Numbered from the stretch's first letter, positions 1 to 6,379 are shown. The stretch is 7,071 nucleotides of DNA from Selenomonadaceae bacterium (GCA_017529085.1 JAFXOC010000228.1:1-7071); one strand, 5' to 3'. Notes: generated from the sequence alone by a model not told the origin. Numbers and translations are program-made.

Positions 1-1
1 G

Positions 2-46
2 CCTCCCTCTTAGAGGGAGGGGGACCGCGAAGCGGTGGAAGGAGAG
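2..46. repeat. Two-hairpin (cruciform-type) intergenic element at the left edge
   Basis: Two adjacent perfect inverted repeats lie in a non-coding stretch. The first pairs CCTCCCTC (2-9) with GAGGGAGG (13-20) across a 3-nt loop. The second pairs ACCGC (24-28) with GCGGT (32-36) across GAA. The segment then ends in GGAAGGAGAG (37-46), which could pair back to the opening CTCCCTC, giving a three-way or cruciform shape. Such modular GC-rich folds in an AT-rich spacer are typical of dispersed non-autonomous intergenic repeats. It lies 45 nt beyond the transporter stop codon, and no T-run is visible, so I do not call it a terminator. Only one copy is in the window and it may continue to the left. 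Confidence 0.45.
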
Positions 47-90
47 CCATGAAGAGCACAATATTTATTGATTTGTCTACACTCTTAATC

Positions 91-1248
91 TTACGCTTTT
101 TTAGTCAAACTCGGCAACAATAAAGTAGCGAGAGCGCAACAAACGGCGATACCGATTTCGAGGGTCATCAATCCCTCAAGCCCGAAATTATCCGCAAATT
201 TCCCCAAAAACGGCATAACCATGCCGCCTATGCTAAATGACAATCCCAACGTCACACCCGAAGCAAATCCCACGCTTTTTGCAAGATAGCTTTGCCCAAG
301 TACGATATACGCGGAATACGAGCCTTGCATTGCAAGACTTAGCGGAATAAGCACGGCGTAGACGGCGTATATGCTGTGAGAAAATGCGATAACGGCAACG
401 CATGGAATTAAAAGACACGCGCCAATTCTAATCACCTTAACATAACCTATCTTATCAGACAAATACCCGCCAATCAATGTGGCGAATGCGCCGCAAAGGG
501 AGAGCACCGTAAGAGTTGCGCCTGCGGCCGCGGGAGAAGCCGATAAAATATGTATGCAAAACAGAGGTAAAAATCCCGTAATAGCGGTAATAGCGGCGGA
601 ACGAAAGAGAATAACCGCAAAGAGCCGTCTAAACGCCGACCAATTATTTTTCTCGACAGATTTTGATTTTTCGCCAACGGAAGCCGTTGCCTGATTTGCG
701 ATATTTTTTATCCTGCCGCCCACAAAAAATAGCATGGCGGAGGTGCAAAGCGCTAAAATACCGAAAAACAGCAAGCCTTTCATTCCGAAAGTAGTCAGTA
801 AAAACACGGCAAGAAGCGGTCCCGTCCCTATGCCGATATTGCCGCCAACTCCAAAAATACTCATGCCGCCGCCCTTTTTTGCGCCGGAAATCTTGTTCAC
901 ATTCCTTGCGCCTTCGGGGTGAAATATGGCGTTGCCCACGCCCATCATCGTAACGAAGAAAAAAATCGTCCAATAATCCCGAATGAACCCCGTAATGGCG
1001 AGCGACAAGCCCGTAATTAAGACGCCAAGCCCCATGAACCATTGGCGTTCCTTTTTGTCCGCCATATAACCGAAAGCGGGCTGCACCACGGAAGATAAAA
1101 ACGAGGAAGCGAAAATTATCCCCGCCACATCCGTATAATTCATGCCGTATTCCGAAACGAAAAACGGAAGAATGGCGGGCAGCGCCCCCATGTTGATATC
1201 TGCGCTGACGTGTCCAAAACTTAGTAAGTATAAATATTTTTTGTCCAT
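91..1248 (-). CDS. Major facilitator superfamily transporter, Fsr (fosmidomycin resistance)-like
   Basis: This is an integral inner-membrane protein of 385 aa with about twelve hydrophobic segments in two six-helix halves, joined by a charged cytoplasmic loop (about 178-206, rich in Lys, Glu and Ser). MFS signature A is visible after helix 2 as GYMADKKERQW (60-70), with a second-half counterpart GGYLSDKIG (260-268). Residues FHPEGAR (109-115) and SIFGVGGN (130-137), plus the glycine-rich GGM..PFLGKFAD near 341-353, match the pattern of Escherichia coli Fsr, a proton-driven drug exporter. The real substrate cannot be read from sequence. The ATG at 1248 is chosen over an in-frame TTG eight codons upstream because AAAGGTG sits 5 nt before it. 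The gene follows hisIE on the same strand after 156 nt containing a palindrome, so co-transcription with the his operon is possible but not shown. Confidence 0.88.
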   Translation of the reverse strand: MDKKYLYLLSFGHVSADINMGALPAILPFFVSEYGMNYTDVAGIIFASSFLSSVVQPAFGYMADKKERQWFMGLGVLITGLSLAITGFIRDYWTIFFFVTMMGVGNAIFHPEGARNVNKISGAKKGGGMSIFGVGGNIGIGTGPLLAVFLLTTFGMKGLLFFGILALCTSAMLFFVGGRIKNIANQATASVGEKSKSVEKNNWSAFRRLFAVILFRSAAITAITGFLPLFCIHILSASPAAAGATLTVLSLCGAFATLIGGYLSDKIGYVKVIRIGACLLIPCVAVIAFSHSIYAVYAVLIPLSLAMQGSYSAYIVLGQSYLAKSVGFASGVTLGLSFSIGGMVMPFLGKFADNFGLEGLMTLEIGIAVCCALATLLLPSLTKKA

Positions 1249-1253
1249 TAAAA

Positions 1254-1260
1254 CACCTTT
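1254..1260 (-). promoter_or_regulatory. Ribosome binding site that fixes the transporter start
   Basis: AAAGGTG on the minus strand lies 5 nt before the ATG at 1248. It falls inside the coding frame of the longer TTG-initiated alternative, which has no comparable site upstream, so the shorter start is preferred. The same AAAGGTG heptamer with a 5-nt spacer precedes hisC. Confidence 0.7.
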
Positions 1261-1299
1261 GAATAAAGGCAACTTCTAAAAACTATTTGTTTTCTCTGA

Positions 1300-1330
1300 T
1301 GACTCACCGTCCCTTTGGGGCGGAGAGTCA
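1300..1330. repeat. Imperfect 31-bp palindrome between hisIE and the transporter
   Basis: On the plus strand TGACTC (1300-1305) pairs with GAGTCA (1325-1330). After an A/A mismatch, CCGTCCC (1307-1313) pairs with GGGGCGG (1317-1323), including one G-U pair, around a TTT loop. Neither strand shows a T-run directly after the stem, so it is not a textbook intrinsic terminator, although it could still slow or process read-through from hisIE. Its left arm (TGACTCACCGTCCC) matches 12 of 14 bases of the minus strand of the his-leader hairpin (5899-5933), and its CCTTTGG centre recurs in the palindrome at 6811-6837. It therefore looks like one member of a small dispersed family. Confidence 0.55.
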
Positions 1331-1404
1331 CAAAAAATGATTTTTAAAGATGCCATACAATTGTTTTGTTCGTATTTTACACAGAGAATTATTCCCCTTC
1401 ATCC

Positions 1405-2112
1405 TCACATATCGGGTCTAACCCCTGTTTTCCCTTCAAACTTATGATAATTCGCGCCTTTTCTTCTGCCCATAAGTTCGGCTAAGAGTTCGTCGGGAGT
1501 CAGTTTGTGGAACGCCAAAAGCACTAAGCAATGATACCAGAGGTCGCCCATTTCATAGAGCACATCCTCTTTTTTCATGTTCTTTGAAGCGATAACGGTT
1601 TCAACTGCCTCTTCCCCTACTTTTTTCAAAATCTTGTCCTGACCCTTTTCAAAGAGATAGTTGGTATATGAGCCGGGTACGGGATTAAGCAAACGATCTT
1701 GAATTACGTTGTATAAATCGTTTAACACAATGGCAAGTGAATTTTCGGGTTTTTCGTCGACTAAGGCGATATGATTGGTTTCGCCCATGATTTTTCTGTT
1801 TCTGAAACAAGAATAACTGCCGGTATGGCAAGCAACGCCTCTTTGATGAACGCGAATTAAAAGCGTATCTCCGTCGCAGTCGTATGAGATTTCCTTGACC
1901 GTTTGCACGTTGCCGGAAGTTTCGCCCTTTTGCCAAAGCTTGTTGCGGCTTCTTGAGAAGAACCATGTGAAACCCGTTTCGACGGTTTTTTTCAAGGATT
2001 CCTCATTCATATAGGCAAGCATTAAGACTTCGCCGTTTTCTTCTTGGATAATGGCGGGTACAAGCCCGTTCTCGTCAAATTTTACCATTGAAATGTCAAT
2101 TGCCTTTTCCAT
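1405..2112 (-). CDS. hisIE: Bifunctional phosphoribosyl-AMP cyclohydrolase / phosphoribosyl-ATP pyrophosphatase
   Basis: This 235-aa cytosolic fusion catalyses steps 2 and 3 of histidine synthesis: hydrolysis of PR-ATP to PR-AMP plus pyrophosphate (HisE), then opening of the adenine ring (HisI). The HisI part (about 1-112) carries SRSR (53-56), KGETSG (62-67), the metal motif DCDGD (78-82) and ACHTG...SCF (94-103). Cys79, Cys95 and Cys102 are the expected zinc ligands. The HisE part (about 122-235) is the MazG-like all-alpha domain, with GEEAVE (166-171) and EMGDLWYH (187-194) supplying the acidic metal-binding residues. Length is normal for HisIE fusions and no key residue is missing. The start ATG shares one base with the hisF stop (TAATG) and follows GGAGGTG, which suggests translational coupling. 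It is the last his gene of the run. Confidence 0.97.
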   Translation of the reverse strand: MEKAIDISMVKFDENGLVPAIIQEENGEVLMLAYMNEESLKKTVETGFTWFFSRSRNKLWQKGETSGNVQTVKEISYDCDGDTLLIRVHQRGVACHTGSYSCFRNRKIMGETNHIALVDEKPENSLAIVLNDLYNVIQDRLLNPVPGSYTNYLFEKGQDKILKKVGEEAVETVIASKNMKKEDVLYEMGDLWYHCLVLLAFHKLTPDELLAELMGRRKGANYHKFEGKTGVRPDM

Positions 2113-2867
2113 TAAAAACGCACCTCCACGCCTTGAGTTTTTAAATACTCTTTTACTTCTCGAACGGAGAATTTTCCGTAATGAAAAACAGAAGCCGCCA
2201 GTACGGCGTCCGCCTTGCCGTCTTTCAAAACTTCGCTGAAATGTTTAAGTTCGCCCGCGCCGCCCGAAGCTATCACGGGCACTTCAACCGCCTCCGCAAC
2301 GGCTCTCGTGAGGGCTATATCGTAGCCGTCCTTGGTGCCGTCCGCATCCATGCTGGTTAATAGAATTTCCCCCGCGCCTAAATCCACGGCTTTTTTCACC
2401 CAATCAATCGCGTCAAGTCCCGTAGGCGTTCGACCGCCGTTTATATAAACCTCCCAACTCTCGCCCGTTCGCTTCGCGTCCACGGCAAGCACCACGCATT
2501 GTCGACCGAAACGCTTTGCGCCATCCGCCAACAAAGTCGGCTCTTTCACCGCCGCGCTGTTAAGCGAAATTTTGTCAGCGCCCGCCTTCAGCATATTTCT
2601 CATGTCCGTAACGCTCCGAATTCCGCCGCCTACGGTAAAGGGGATAAATACTTCCGCTGCGCAGGATTTCGCTACGTCTATCATAATGTTTCGCTTGTCG
2701 CTTGAAGCGGTAATATCCAAAAATACAAGCTCGTCCGCGCGTTCCGAGTCATAACGGGAAGCAAGTTCCACAGGGTCGCCTGCGTCTCTTAATCCCACGA
2801 AGTTTGTCCCCTTGACCACTCGACCGTCTTTTACGTCAAGACAGGGAATTATTCTTTTTGTGTGCAT
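2112..2867 (-). CDS. hisF: Imidazole glycerol phosphate synthase, cyclase subunit
   Basis: This 251-aa (beta/alpha)8 barrel pairs with HisH. It uses ammonia channelled from HisH to convert PRFAR into imidazole-glycerol phosphate and AICAR, the latter feeding purine synthesis. The N-terminus reads MHTKRIIPCLDVKDG. Catalytic Asp11 (CLDV) and Asp130 (AVDAKR) fall at the standard numbered positions of the family. Phosphate-binding segments are visible at TVGGGIR (78-84), TSMDADGTKDGYD (171-183) and ASGGAG (200-205). An ATG also lies one codon upstream (2870), forming an ATGA overlap with the hisA stop. I prefer the second ATG because AAGGAGG is 6 nt from it but only 3 nt from the first, and because the resulting N-terminus and residue numbering fit the family. 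Either way hisA and hisF overlap, so they are tightly coupled. Confidence 0.97.
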   Translation of the reverse strand: MHTKRIIPCLDVKDGRVVKGTNFVGLRDAGDPVELASRYDSERADELVFLDITASSDKRNIMIDVAKSCAAEVFIPFTVGGGIRSVTDMRNMLKAGADKISLNSAAVKEPTLLADGAKRFGRQCVVLAVDAKRTGESWEVYINGGRTPTGLDAIDWVKKAVDLGAGEILLTSMDADGTKDGYDIALTRAVAEAVEVPVIASGGAGELKHFSEVLKDGKADAVLAASVFHYGKFSVREVKEYLKTQGVEVRF

Positions 2868-3601
2868 CATGCGCCTCCTTTCGCAACGGCTATAGCTTCG
2901 CTTAAATCAAGCGCGCCGGTATAGATGGATTTTCCCACGATAACGCCTTCAATGCCGTCCGATGCGTATTGCTTTAAAAGGCGAATATCCTCAATTGAGC
3001 TTACGCCGCCGGAAGCTATAACCTTTAACCCGCTTTTTTTTGCGATATTTGCGGTTTCTTCCGCGTTCACCCCCGTAAGAGTGCCGTCTCTGCCGATGTC
3101 CGTATATATTATCGTTGTAACCCCAACATCTCTCATGCGAAGCGCAAGTTCGACGGCTTCGATATCGCCGGATACGCCCCAGCCGTCAACGGCGACAACG
3201 CCGTTTTTGGCGTCGATGCCGACAACCACCTTGTCACCGCCGAAATTTTTACAAGACTCCTTTACAAGCTCCGGATTTTTCACGGCAACGGAGCCTAAAA
3301 TTACGCGGGAAACGCCTAAGTTTAACGCTTCTTCTATATGCGCCGTTTCGCGAATACCGCCGCCTAATTCCGCGGGAATTTTTACGTTCGCCAAAATCTC
3401 TTTGACCGCCGCCAAATTTTGGGGCTTGCCCGCTCTTGCGCCGTCAAGGTCTACCAAATGCAGAAATTCGCCGCCTTGACTTTCCCATTTTTTCGCCATC
3501 TCAAAGGGAAAATCGGAAAACACAGTCTCCTGTTCAAAATTCCCTTTAAAAAGCCGTACGCATTTGCCGCCTCTTATGTCTATTGCAGGTAAAATTATCA
3601 T
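2867..3601 (-). CDS. hisA: ProFAR isomerase (HisA)
   Basis: This 244-aa (beta/alpha)8 barrel is homologous to HisF. It performs the Amadori rearrangement of ProFAR to PRFAR, the substrate of the HisH-HisF complex encoded on either side of it. The sequence opens with MIILPAIDIRGGKCVRL. The general-base Asp8 and the second catalytic Asp130 (VGIDAKNG) are present. Phosphate-binding loops are seen at ELGGGIR (78-84), TDIGRDGT (168-175) and ASGGVSS (196-202). Length is typical. The ATG at 3601 lies 3 nt after the hisH stop and follows AGAGGG with about 7 nt spacing. The TGA stop overlaps the hisF start region. Nothing suggests the dual-substrate HisA/TrpF (PriA) variant, but that cannot be excluded from sequence alone. 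Confidence 0.97.
   Translation of the reverse strand: MIILPAIDIRGGKCVRLFKGNFEQETVFSDFPFEMAKKWESQGGEFLHLVDLDGARAGKPQNLAAVKEILANVKIPAELGGGIRETAHIEEALNLGVSRVILGSVAVKNPELVKESCKNFGGDKVVVGIDAKNGVVAVDGWGVSGDIEAVELALRMRDVGVTTIIYTDIGRDGTLTGVNAEETANIAKKSGLKVIASGGVSSIEDIRLLKQYASDGIEGVIVGKSIYTGALDLSEAIAVAKGGA
2874..2880 (-). promoter_or_regulatory. Strong ribosome binding site choosing between two hisF start codons
   Basis: AAGGAGG on the minus strand lies inside the last codons of hisA. Two tandem ATG codons follow. The spacer is 3 nt to the first and 6 nt to the second. The second falls in the normal 5-9 nt range, supporting the hisF start at 2867. Confidence 0.65.
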
Positions 3602-3604
3602 ACG

Positions 3605-4213
3605 CTATCCCTCTACAAAATTTTTTAATATTTTAATCCCTACATCACCCGATTTTTCGGGGTGAAATTGAGTGGCTACAACATTATTTTTTTGAACGGC
3701 GGCTGTAATTCTACCGCCATATTCGCAAGTCGCCGAAATCAAATTCGCATCGCATACCGCATGAAAACTATGGACAAAATAAACGTAAGGATTTTTTGAA
3801 AGTCCCTTAAACAGGTTGATTTTTCCCGCGTTTTCGCTTATATCTAAAGAATTCCATCCCATGTGAGGAATTTTTTCGTCCGTGGCTTCTATTTTTTTTA
3901 TTTTACCACTAAGCAATGAAAGCCCTTGAACCCCTTCGCTTTCTTCGCTCTCTTCAAATAAAAGCTGCAATCCTACGCATATTCCAAGCAAAGGTTTTCC
4001 GTTGGCGACTTCGTTTTTTATAACCTCCACAAGATTAGTCGCCTCAAGCTGCCTCATGCAGTCGCCAAAGGCTCCCACCCCGGGAAGTACGAGTTTAGCG
4101 GCGTTTTTTATGGCGTTCGCATCATTTGTCACGGTAACTTCGCCGCCTGCCGCAATCAATGCCGTTTCAACGCTGAACAAATTGCCCACGCCGTAATCAA
4201 TAACAGCTATCAT
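3605..4213 (-). CDS. hisH: Imidazole glycerol phosphate synthase, glutamine amidotransferase subunit
   Basis: This 202-aa class I (triad) glutaminase hydrolyses glutamine and passes the ammonia to HisF. The catalytic triad is intact: nucleophile Cys79 in GICVGLQ (77-83), with His184 and Glu186 in QFHPEKS (182-188). The oxyanion-strand segment PGVGAFG (44-50) and the conserved PHMGWN (116-121) and VYFVHSF (144-150) blocks are also present. Length is normal. The ATG at 4213 shares one base with the hisB stop (TAATG) and is preceded by AAGGGAG with 7 nt spacing. The gene sits directly before hisA and hisF, the usual arrangement for producing the synthase subunits together. Confidence 0.97.
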   Translation of the reverse strand: MIAVIDYGVGNLFSVETALIAAGGEVTVTNDANAIKNAAKLVLPGVGAFGDCMRQLEATNLVEVIKNEVANGKPLLGICVGLQLLFEESEESEGVQGLSLLSGKIKKIEATDEKIPHMGWNSLDISENAGKINLFKGLSKNPYVYFVHSFHAVCDANLISATCEYGGRITAAVQKNNVVATQFHPEKSGDVGIKILKNFVEG

Positions 4214-4797
4214 TACAAAACTCCCTTCGTCGAAGGAATCCCCGTCGCCCTTAAATCCTTTTCCGTCGCTATTCTTAAAGCGTGGCCCAACGCTTTAAAC
4301 AAGGCTTCGACTTTGTGGTGGGAATTTTTTCCGTATAAAACTTTTGCGTGAAGGGTAATGCCACCGTGAACCGCAAAGGCTCGTAAAAACTCTTCTGCCA
4401 GCTCCGTATCAAACGCGCCAATCATGGGAGCCATTTCACCGCCGTCATAAACGAGATAAGGGCGATTGCTTAAATCAAGCGATACAAAAGCAAGCGCCTC
4501 GTCCATCGGAAGATAAAAAGTACCGTAACGATTTATGCTGGCACGGTTTCCAATCGCTTCCAAAAAAGCGTCGCCCAAGGCAATACCGATATCCTCAACC
4601 GTATGATGCCCGTCAACTTCTATATCGCCGTTACATTTAACCGTTAAATCAAAACAACCGTGGGCGGCGAAAAGAGTCAGCATATGGTCGAAAAAGCCTA
4701 TGCCGCTCTTTATGTCGCTTTTGCCCTCGCCGTCAAGGTTTATGGAAACTTCGATTTGAGTTTCCTTCGTCTTACGCTCTATTTTACCGATTCTCAT
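4213..4797 (-). CDS. hisB: Imidazoleglycerol-phosphate dehydratase
   Basis: This 194-aa manganese-dependent enzyme dehydrates imidazole-glycerol phosphate to imidazole-acetol phosphate. Family proteins assemble as 24-mers. The metal-binding histidine and glutamate motifs are all visible: FFDHML (35-40), DGHHTVEDIGI (62-72) and GKNSHHKVEALFKAL (156-170), plus the C-terminal PSTKG (188-192). There is no N-terminal HAD domain, so this is the dehydratase-only form, and histidinol-phosphate phosphatase must be encoded elsewhere. The start at 4797 immediately abuts the hisC stop (TAAATG, no gap) and lies about 9 nt after GAGGGG in the end of hisC. Confidence 0.97.
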   Translation of the reverse strand: MRIGKIERKTKETQIEVSINLDGEGKSDIKSGIGFFDHMLTLFAAHGCFDLTVKCNGDIEVDGHHTVEDIGIALGDAFLEAIGNRASINRYGTFYLPMDEALAFVSLDLSNRPYLVYDGGEMAPMIGAFDTELAEEFLRAFAVHGGITLHAKVLYGKNSHHKVEALFKALGHALRIATEKDLRATGIPSTKGVL

Positions 4798-5856
4798 TTA
4801 GTCGCGCCCCTCGCTGAAAAGTTTTATCACATCTATTATTTCATCGTTTTCCTCCCGAAGTCCCATGGAAATTCTAAGGCAATTTTCAAGATTTTTCGCT
4901 TTGCCGAAACTTCTGACGCCGATGTTTTTTCTTACAAAAGCCTCGTTTAACGCCTCGCCGTTACCGCATTTAACAAGGAGAAAATTAGTCTCCGACGGAT
5001 ACACCTTTATTCCGTCTATCTTGGCAAGTTCCGCCGCAACACGTTTCCTTTCGGAGATTATCATAGCGATTCTGGGTTCGTATTCGTGGCGCATTTGATA
5101 GACAATATCCGCAGTAACGAGGGACAGCACGTTCATATGATACGGCATAAAACTTCTGCTTACCATGTCGATTATTTTTTCGTCAGCCAAGAGATAGCCA
5201 ACCCGAGCCGCCGCAAGCCCGTAAGCCTTTGAGAACGTGCGGGCGATTAGAAGGTTGGGATATTTTTTCAACAACGGAGTTGCGCTCTTGCCGTAAAATT
5301 CCATATAGGCTTCGTCAACCAAAAATGGGCAAGATATGTTTTTGACTATGTGTTCCACCGTCTCAACCGGAACCGCGCCGCCTGTGGGATTGTTGGGATT
5401 GCACAACACGGCTAAAGATGTGTTGTTTTTGTTTACGGTCTCGATAAATTCTTCCGCATCGAACGAATAGTCTTCTTTTAAAGGCGCGACAACGCCCTTT
5501 GCGTCCGCCGCGTAAGCGTAAATACGGTACATCGAAAAAGACGGCATGGGGTAAACGATAGCTTTATCGTCGCCGCCGAAAGAGTAAAAAAGTTTTTCTA
5601 TAATCTCACTTGAACCGCCGCCCAACAAAACATTTTGCTTCGTAAGAGAATAGCTTTTTGCGATAGCTTCCTTCAAAAAATCCTCTTCCTCGTTTGGATA
5701 GCGATTAAAAGCCACATGAGAAAGTCTACTCATGACCCTTTCAAACACAAGCGGCGGTAAATTCATATTGGTTTCGTTGGCGTTTACCTTAATGCACCAA
5801 GGTTTCTCCACAACATCGTATTGAGGGCGCTCGGAAAGTCCGGTTCTATAATTCAT
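4798..5856 (-). CDS. hisC: Histidinol-phosphate aminotransferase
   Basis: This 352-aa PLP-dependent, fold type I aminotransferase converts imidazole-acetol phosphate and glutamate to histidinol phosphate and 2-oxoglutarate. The predicted Schiff-base lysine is Lys210 in TFSKAYGLAAARVGY (207-221). Other family blocks are NANE (25-28), RYP (52-54), CNPNNPTG (152-159), DEAY (181-184, the Asp contacting the pyridine nitrogen) and the C-terminal arginine in CLRIS (326-330). Length is typical. The ATG at 5856 follows AAAGGTG with 5 nt spacing. It is the first gene of the operon, 87 nt after the predicted transcription start. Members of this family can also accept aromatic amino acids, but the his-operon location supports the histidine role. 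Confidence 0.95.
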   Translation of the reverse strand: MNYRTGLSERPQYDVVEKPWCIKVNANETNMNLPPLVFERVMSRLSHVAFNRYPNEEEDFLKEAIAKSYSLTKQNVLLGGGSSEIIEKLFYSFGGDDKAIVYPMPSFSMYRIYAYAADAKGVVAPLKEDYSFDAEEFIETVNKNNTSLAVLCNPNNPTGGAVPVETVEHIVKNISCPFLVDEAYMEFYGKSATPLLKKYPNLLIARTFSKAYGLAAARVGYLLADEKIIDMVSRSFMPYHMNVLSLVTADIVYQMRHEYEPRIAMIISERKRVAAELAKIDGIKVYPSETNFLLVKCGNGEALNEAFVRKNIGVRSFGKAKNLENCLRISMGLREENDEIIDVIKLFSEGRD

Positions 5857-5898
5857 ATTATCACCTTTCGATATTTATTGAAAACGACAATAAATTTT

Positions 5899-5933
5899 AC
5901 ATTTTGCCCCCCTCGGACGGGGAGTCAAAATGT
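5899..5933. promoter_or_regulatory. Hairpin at the 5' end of the his leader (also terminator-like on the plus strand)
   Basis: ACATTTTG (5899-5906) and CAAAATGT (5926-5933) form a perfect 8-bp stem enclosing a run of six C (5907-5912) that pairs with GGGGAG (5919-5924). On the minus strand the inner pairs become CTCCCC/GGGGGG with one bulged A. In the predicted his mRNA it begins about 10 nt after the transcription start, so it may stabilise the 5' end or act as a regulatory fold. No T-run follows it on that strand. On the plus strand six T follow directly (5933-5938), which fits an intrinsic terminator stopping antisense transcription out of hisC. The GC core resembles the palindrome at 1300-1330. 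Confidence 0.55.
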
Positions 5934-5948
5934 TTTTTCGACTGTTAT

Positions 5949-5978
5949 AGTATAGCACAAAAGAGGAGGTTGCGACAA
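5949..5978 (-). promoter_or_regulatory. Probable sigma-A type promoter of the his operon
   Basis: On the minus strand a -35 box TTGTCG (5978-5973; 4 of 6 to consensus) is followed after 18 bp by TATACT (5954-5949; 5 of 6), and the -10 is extended by TG one base upstream. Transcription would start near 5942-5943, giving an 87-nt leader before hisC. I see no T-box element (no GGTGG-ACC type antiterminator motif) and no His-codon-rich leader peptide in that leader, so control is probably by a DNA-binding regulator or simply constitutive. Confidence 0.6.
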
Positions 5979-6018
5979 GGTAGGATACCGAGTGAAAGAT
6001 TTTGCCATAAAAATTTTA

Positions 6019-6031
6019 AAATTGACAATTT
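6019..6031. promoter_or_regulatory. 13-bp perfect dyad upstream of the his promoter (possible operator)
   Basis: AAATTGACAATTT is a perfect inverted repeat with 6-bp arms around a central A. It lies about 40 bp upstream of the his -35 box and so could bind a regulator. AT-rich dyads of this size also arise by chance, and no second copy is seen in the window. Confidence 0.25.
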
Positions 6032-6122
6032 CATTGCGATTAGGACCTTGCCAATCCTTCATCCATGTGTCTGCAGGACGGGACATGGGAAGTTTTTCGG
6101 GGATTTCAATAATTTTGACCAT

Positions 6123-6169
6123 AAAAAACGCAAGGAACAAGCCGTCAAAAAGACGACTTGTTCCTTACG
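6123..6169 (-). terminator. Strong intrinsic terminator upstream of the his promoter
   Basis: On the minus strand an 18-bp stem (6169-6152 with 6146-6129) closes a loop of five T and is followed at once by six T (6128-6123). The core arm AAGGAACAAGTCGTC pairs with GACGGCTTGTTCCTT through one U-G pair, and three further pairs extend the base. The wobble becomes an A-C mismatch on the plus strand, which supports function in the minus direction. It would end transcripts coming from the antitoxin side and so isolate the his promoter about 150 nt downstream. Confidence 0.85.
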
Positions 6170-6315
6170 GAAAAATTCGTTATATAATTAAGGCACGGCA
6201 AACAAAAGAGGCAATTTTCTAATTAAAAATAACTATCTCCCCCGAAATTCAAACGCAGCAAGGCTTCACAGGTATTTTGGCTCATTTTGTCGCTACATTT
6301 CAACGCAAAACCATT
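6123..6315 (-). ncRNA. Possible small RNA (~190 nt) bounded by promoter and terminator
   Basis: The stretch between the antitoxin stop and the strong terminator has no convincing gene. A promoter-like sequence at 6322-6351 would start transcription near 6315, and the terminator would end it near 6123, giving an RNA of about 190 nt. The segment contains a 20-codon frame (6223-6285, reading MSQNTCEALLRLNFGGDSYF) without an obvious ribosome binding site. I recognise no known RNA family: no T-box motif and no 6S-like long closing stem. It could equally be a decayed intergenic repeat or the 3' untranslated tail of the antitoxin mRNA. Confidence 0.3.
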
Positions 6316-6321
6316 AGTTGA

Positions 6322-6351
6322 AGTCTAGCATATTTGCTTTTGAGTTGTAAA
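6322..6351 (-). promoter_or_regulatory. Candidate promoter downstream of the antitoxin gene
   Basis: On the minus strand TTTACA (6351-6346; 5 of 6 to TTGACA) is followed after 18 bp by TGC-TAGACT, an extended -10 with TAGACT at 6327-6322 (4 of 6 to TATAAT). The layout (18-bp spacer, TG extension) is the same as that of the his promoter. A 6-bp inverted repeat, TTCAAC (6299-6304) with GTTGAA (6317-6322), covers the predicted start site and could be an operator or the first hairpin of the transcript. Confidence 0.4.
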
Positions 6352-6379
6352 GTGATGTAAACGGCAATAGCAAACGGCA

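Noticed and set aside
1249..1272. TTG start adding 8 residues to the transporter
   Set aside because: The ATG at 1248 has AAAGGTG at good spacing, and the added residues would be translated from the ribosome binding site itself.
1300..1330. Intrinsic terminator for the his operon
   Set aside because: The stem is good, but neither strand has a T-run directly after it, so I list it as a palindrome only.
2925..3479. 184-codon open frame on the plus strand inside hisA
   Set aside because: It is fully antisense to an intact, motif-complete hisA. Its translation has no recognisable domain and its openness follows from hisA codon usage.
61..5880. Shared CAATAAATAT just before hisC and just after the transporter
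   Set aside because: Ten AT-rich bases without further similarity around them are likely to be chance.
6123..6379. T-box or other attenuator controlling the his operon
   Set aside because: No T-box antiterminator motif and no sequence that could compete for the terminator's 5' arm is seen. A good his promoter lies downstream of this terminator.
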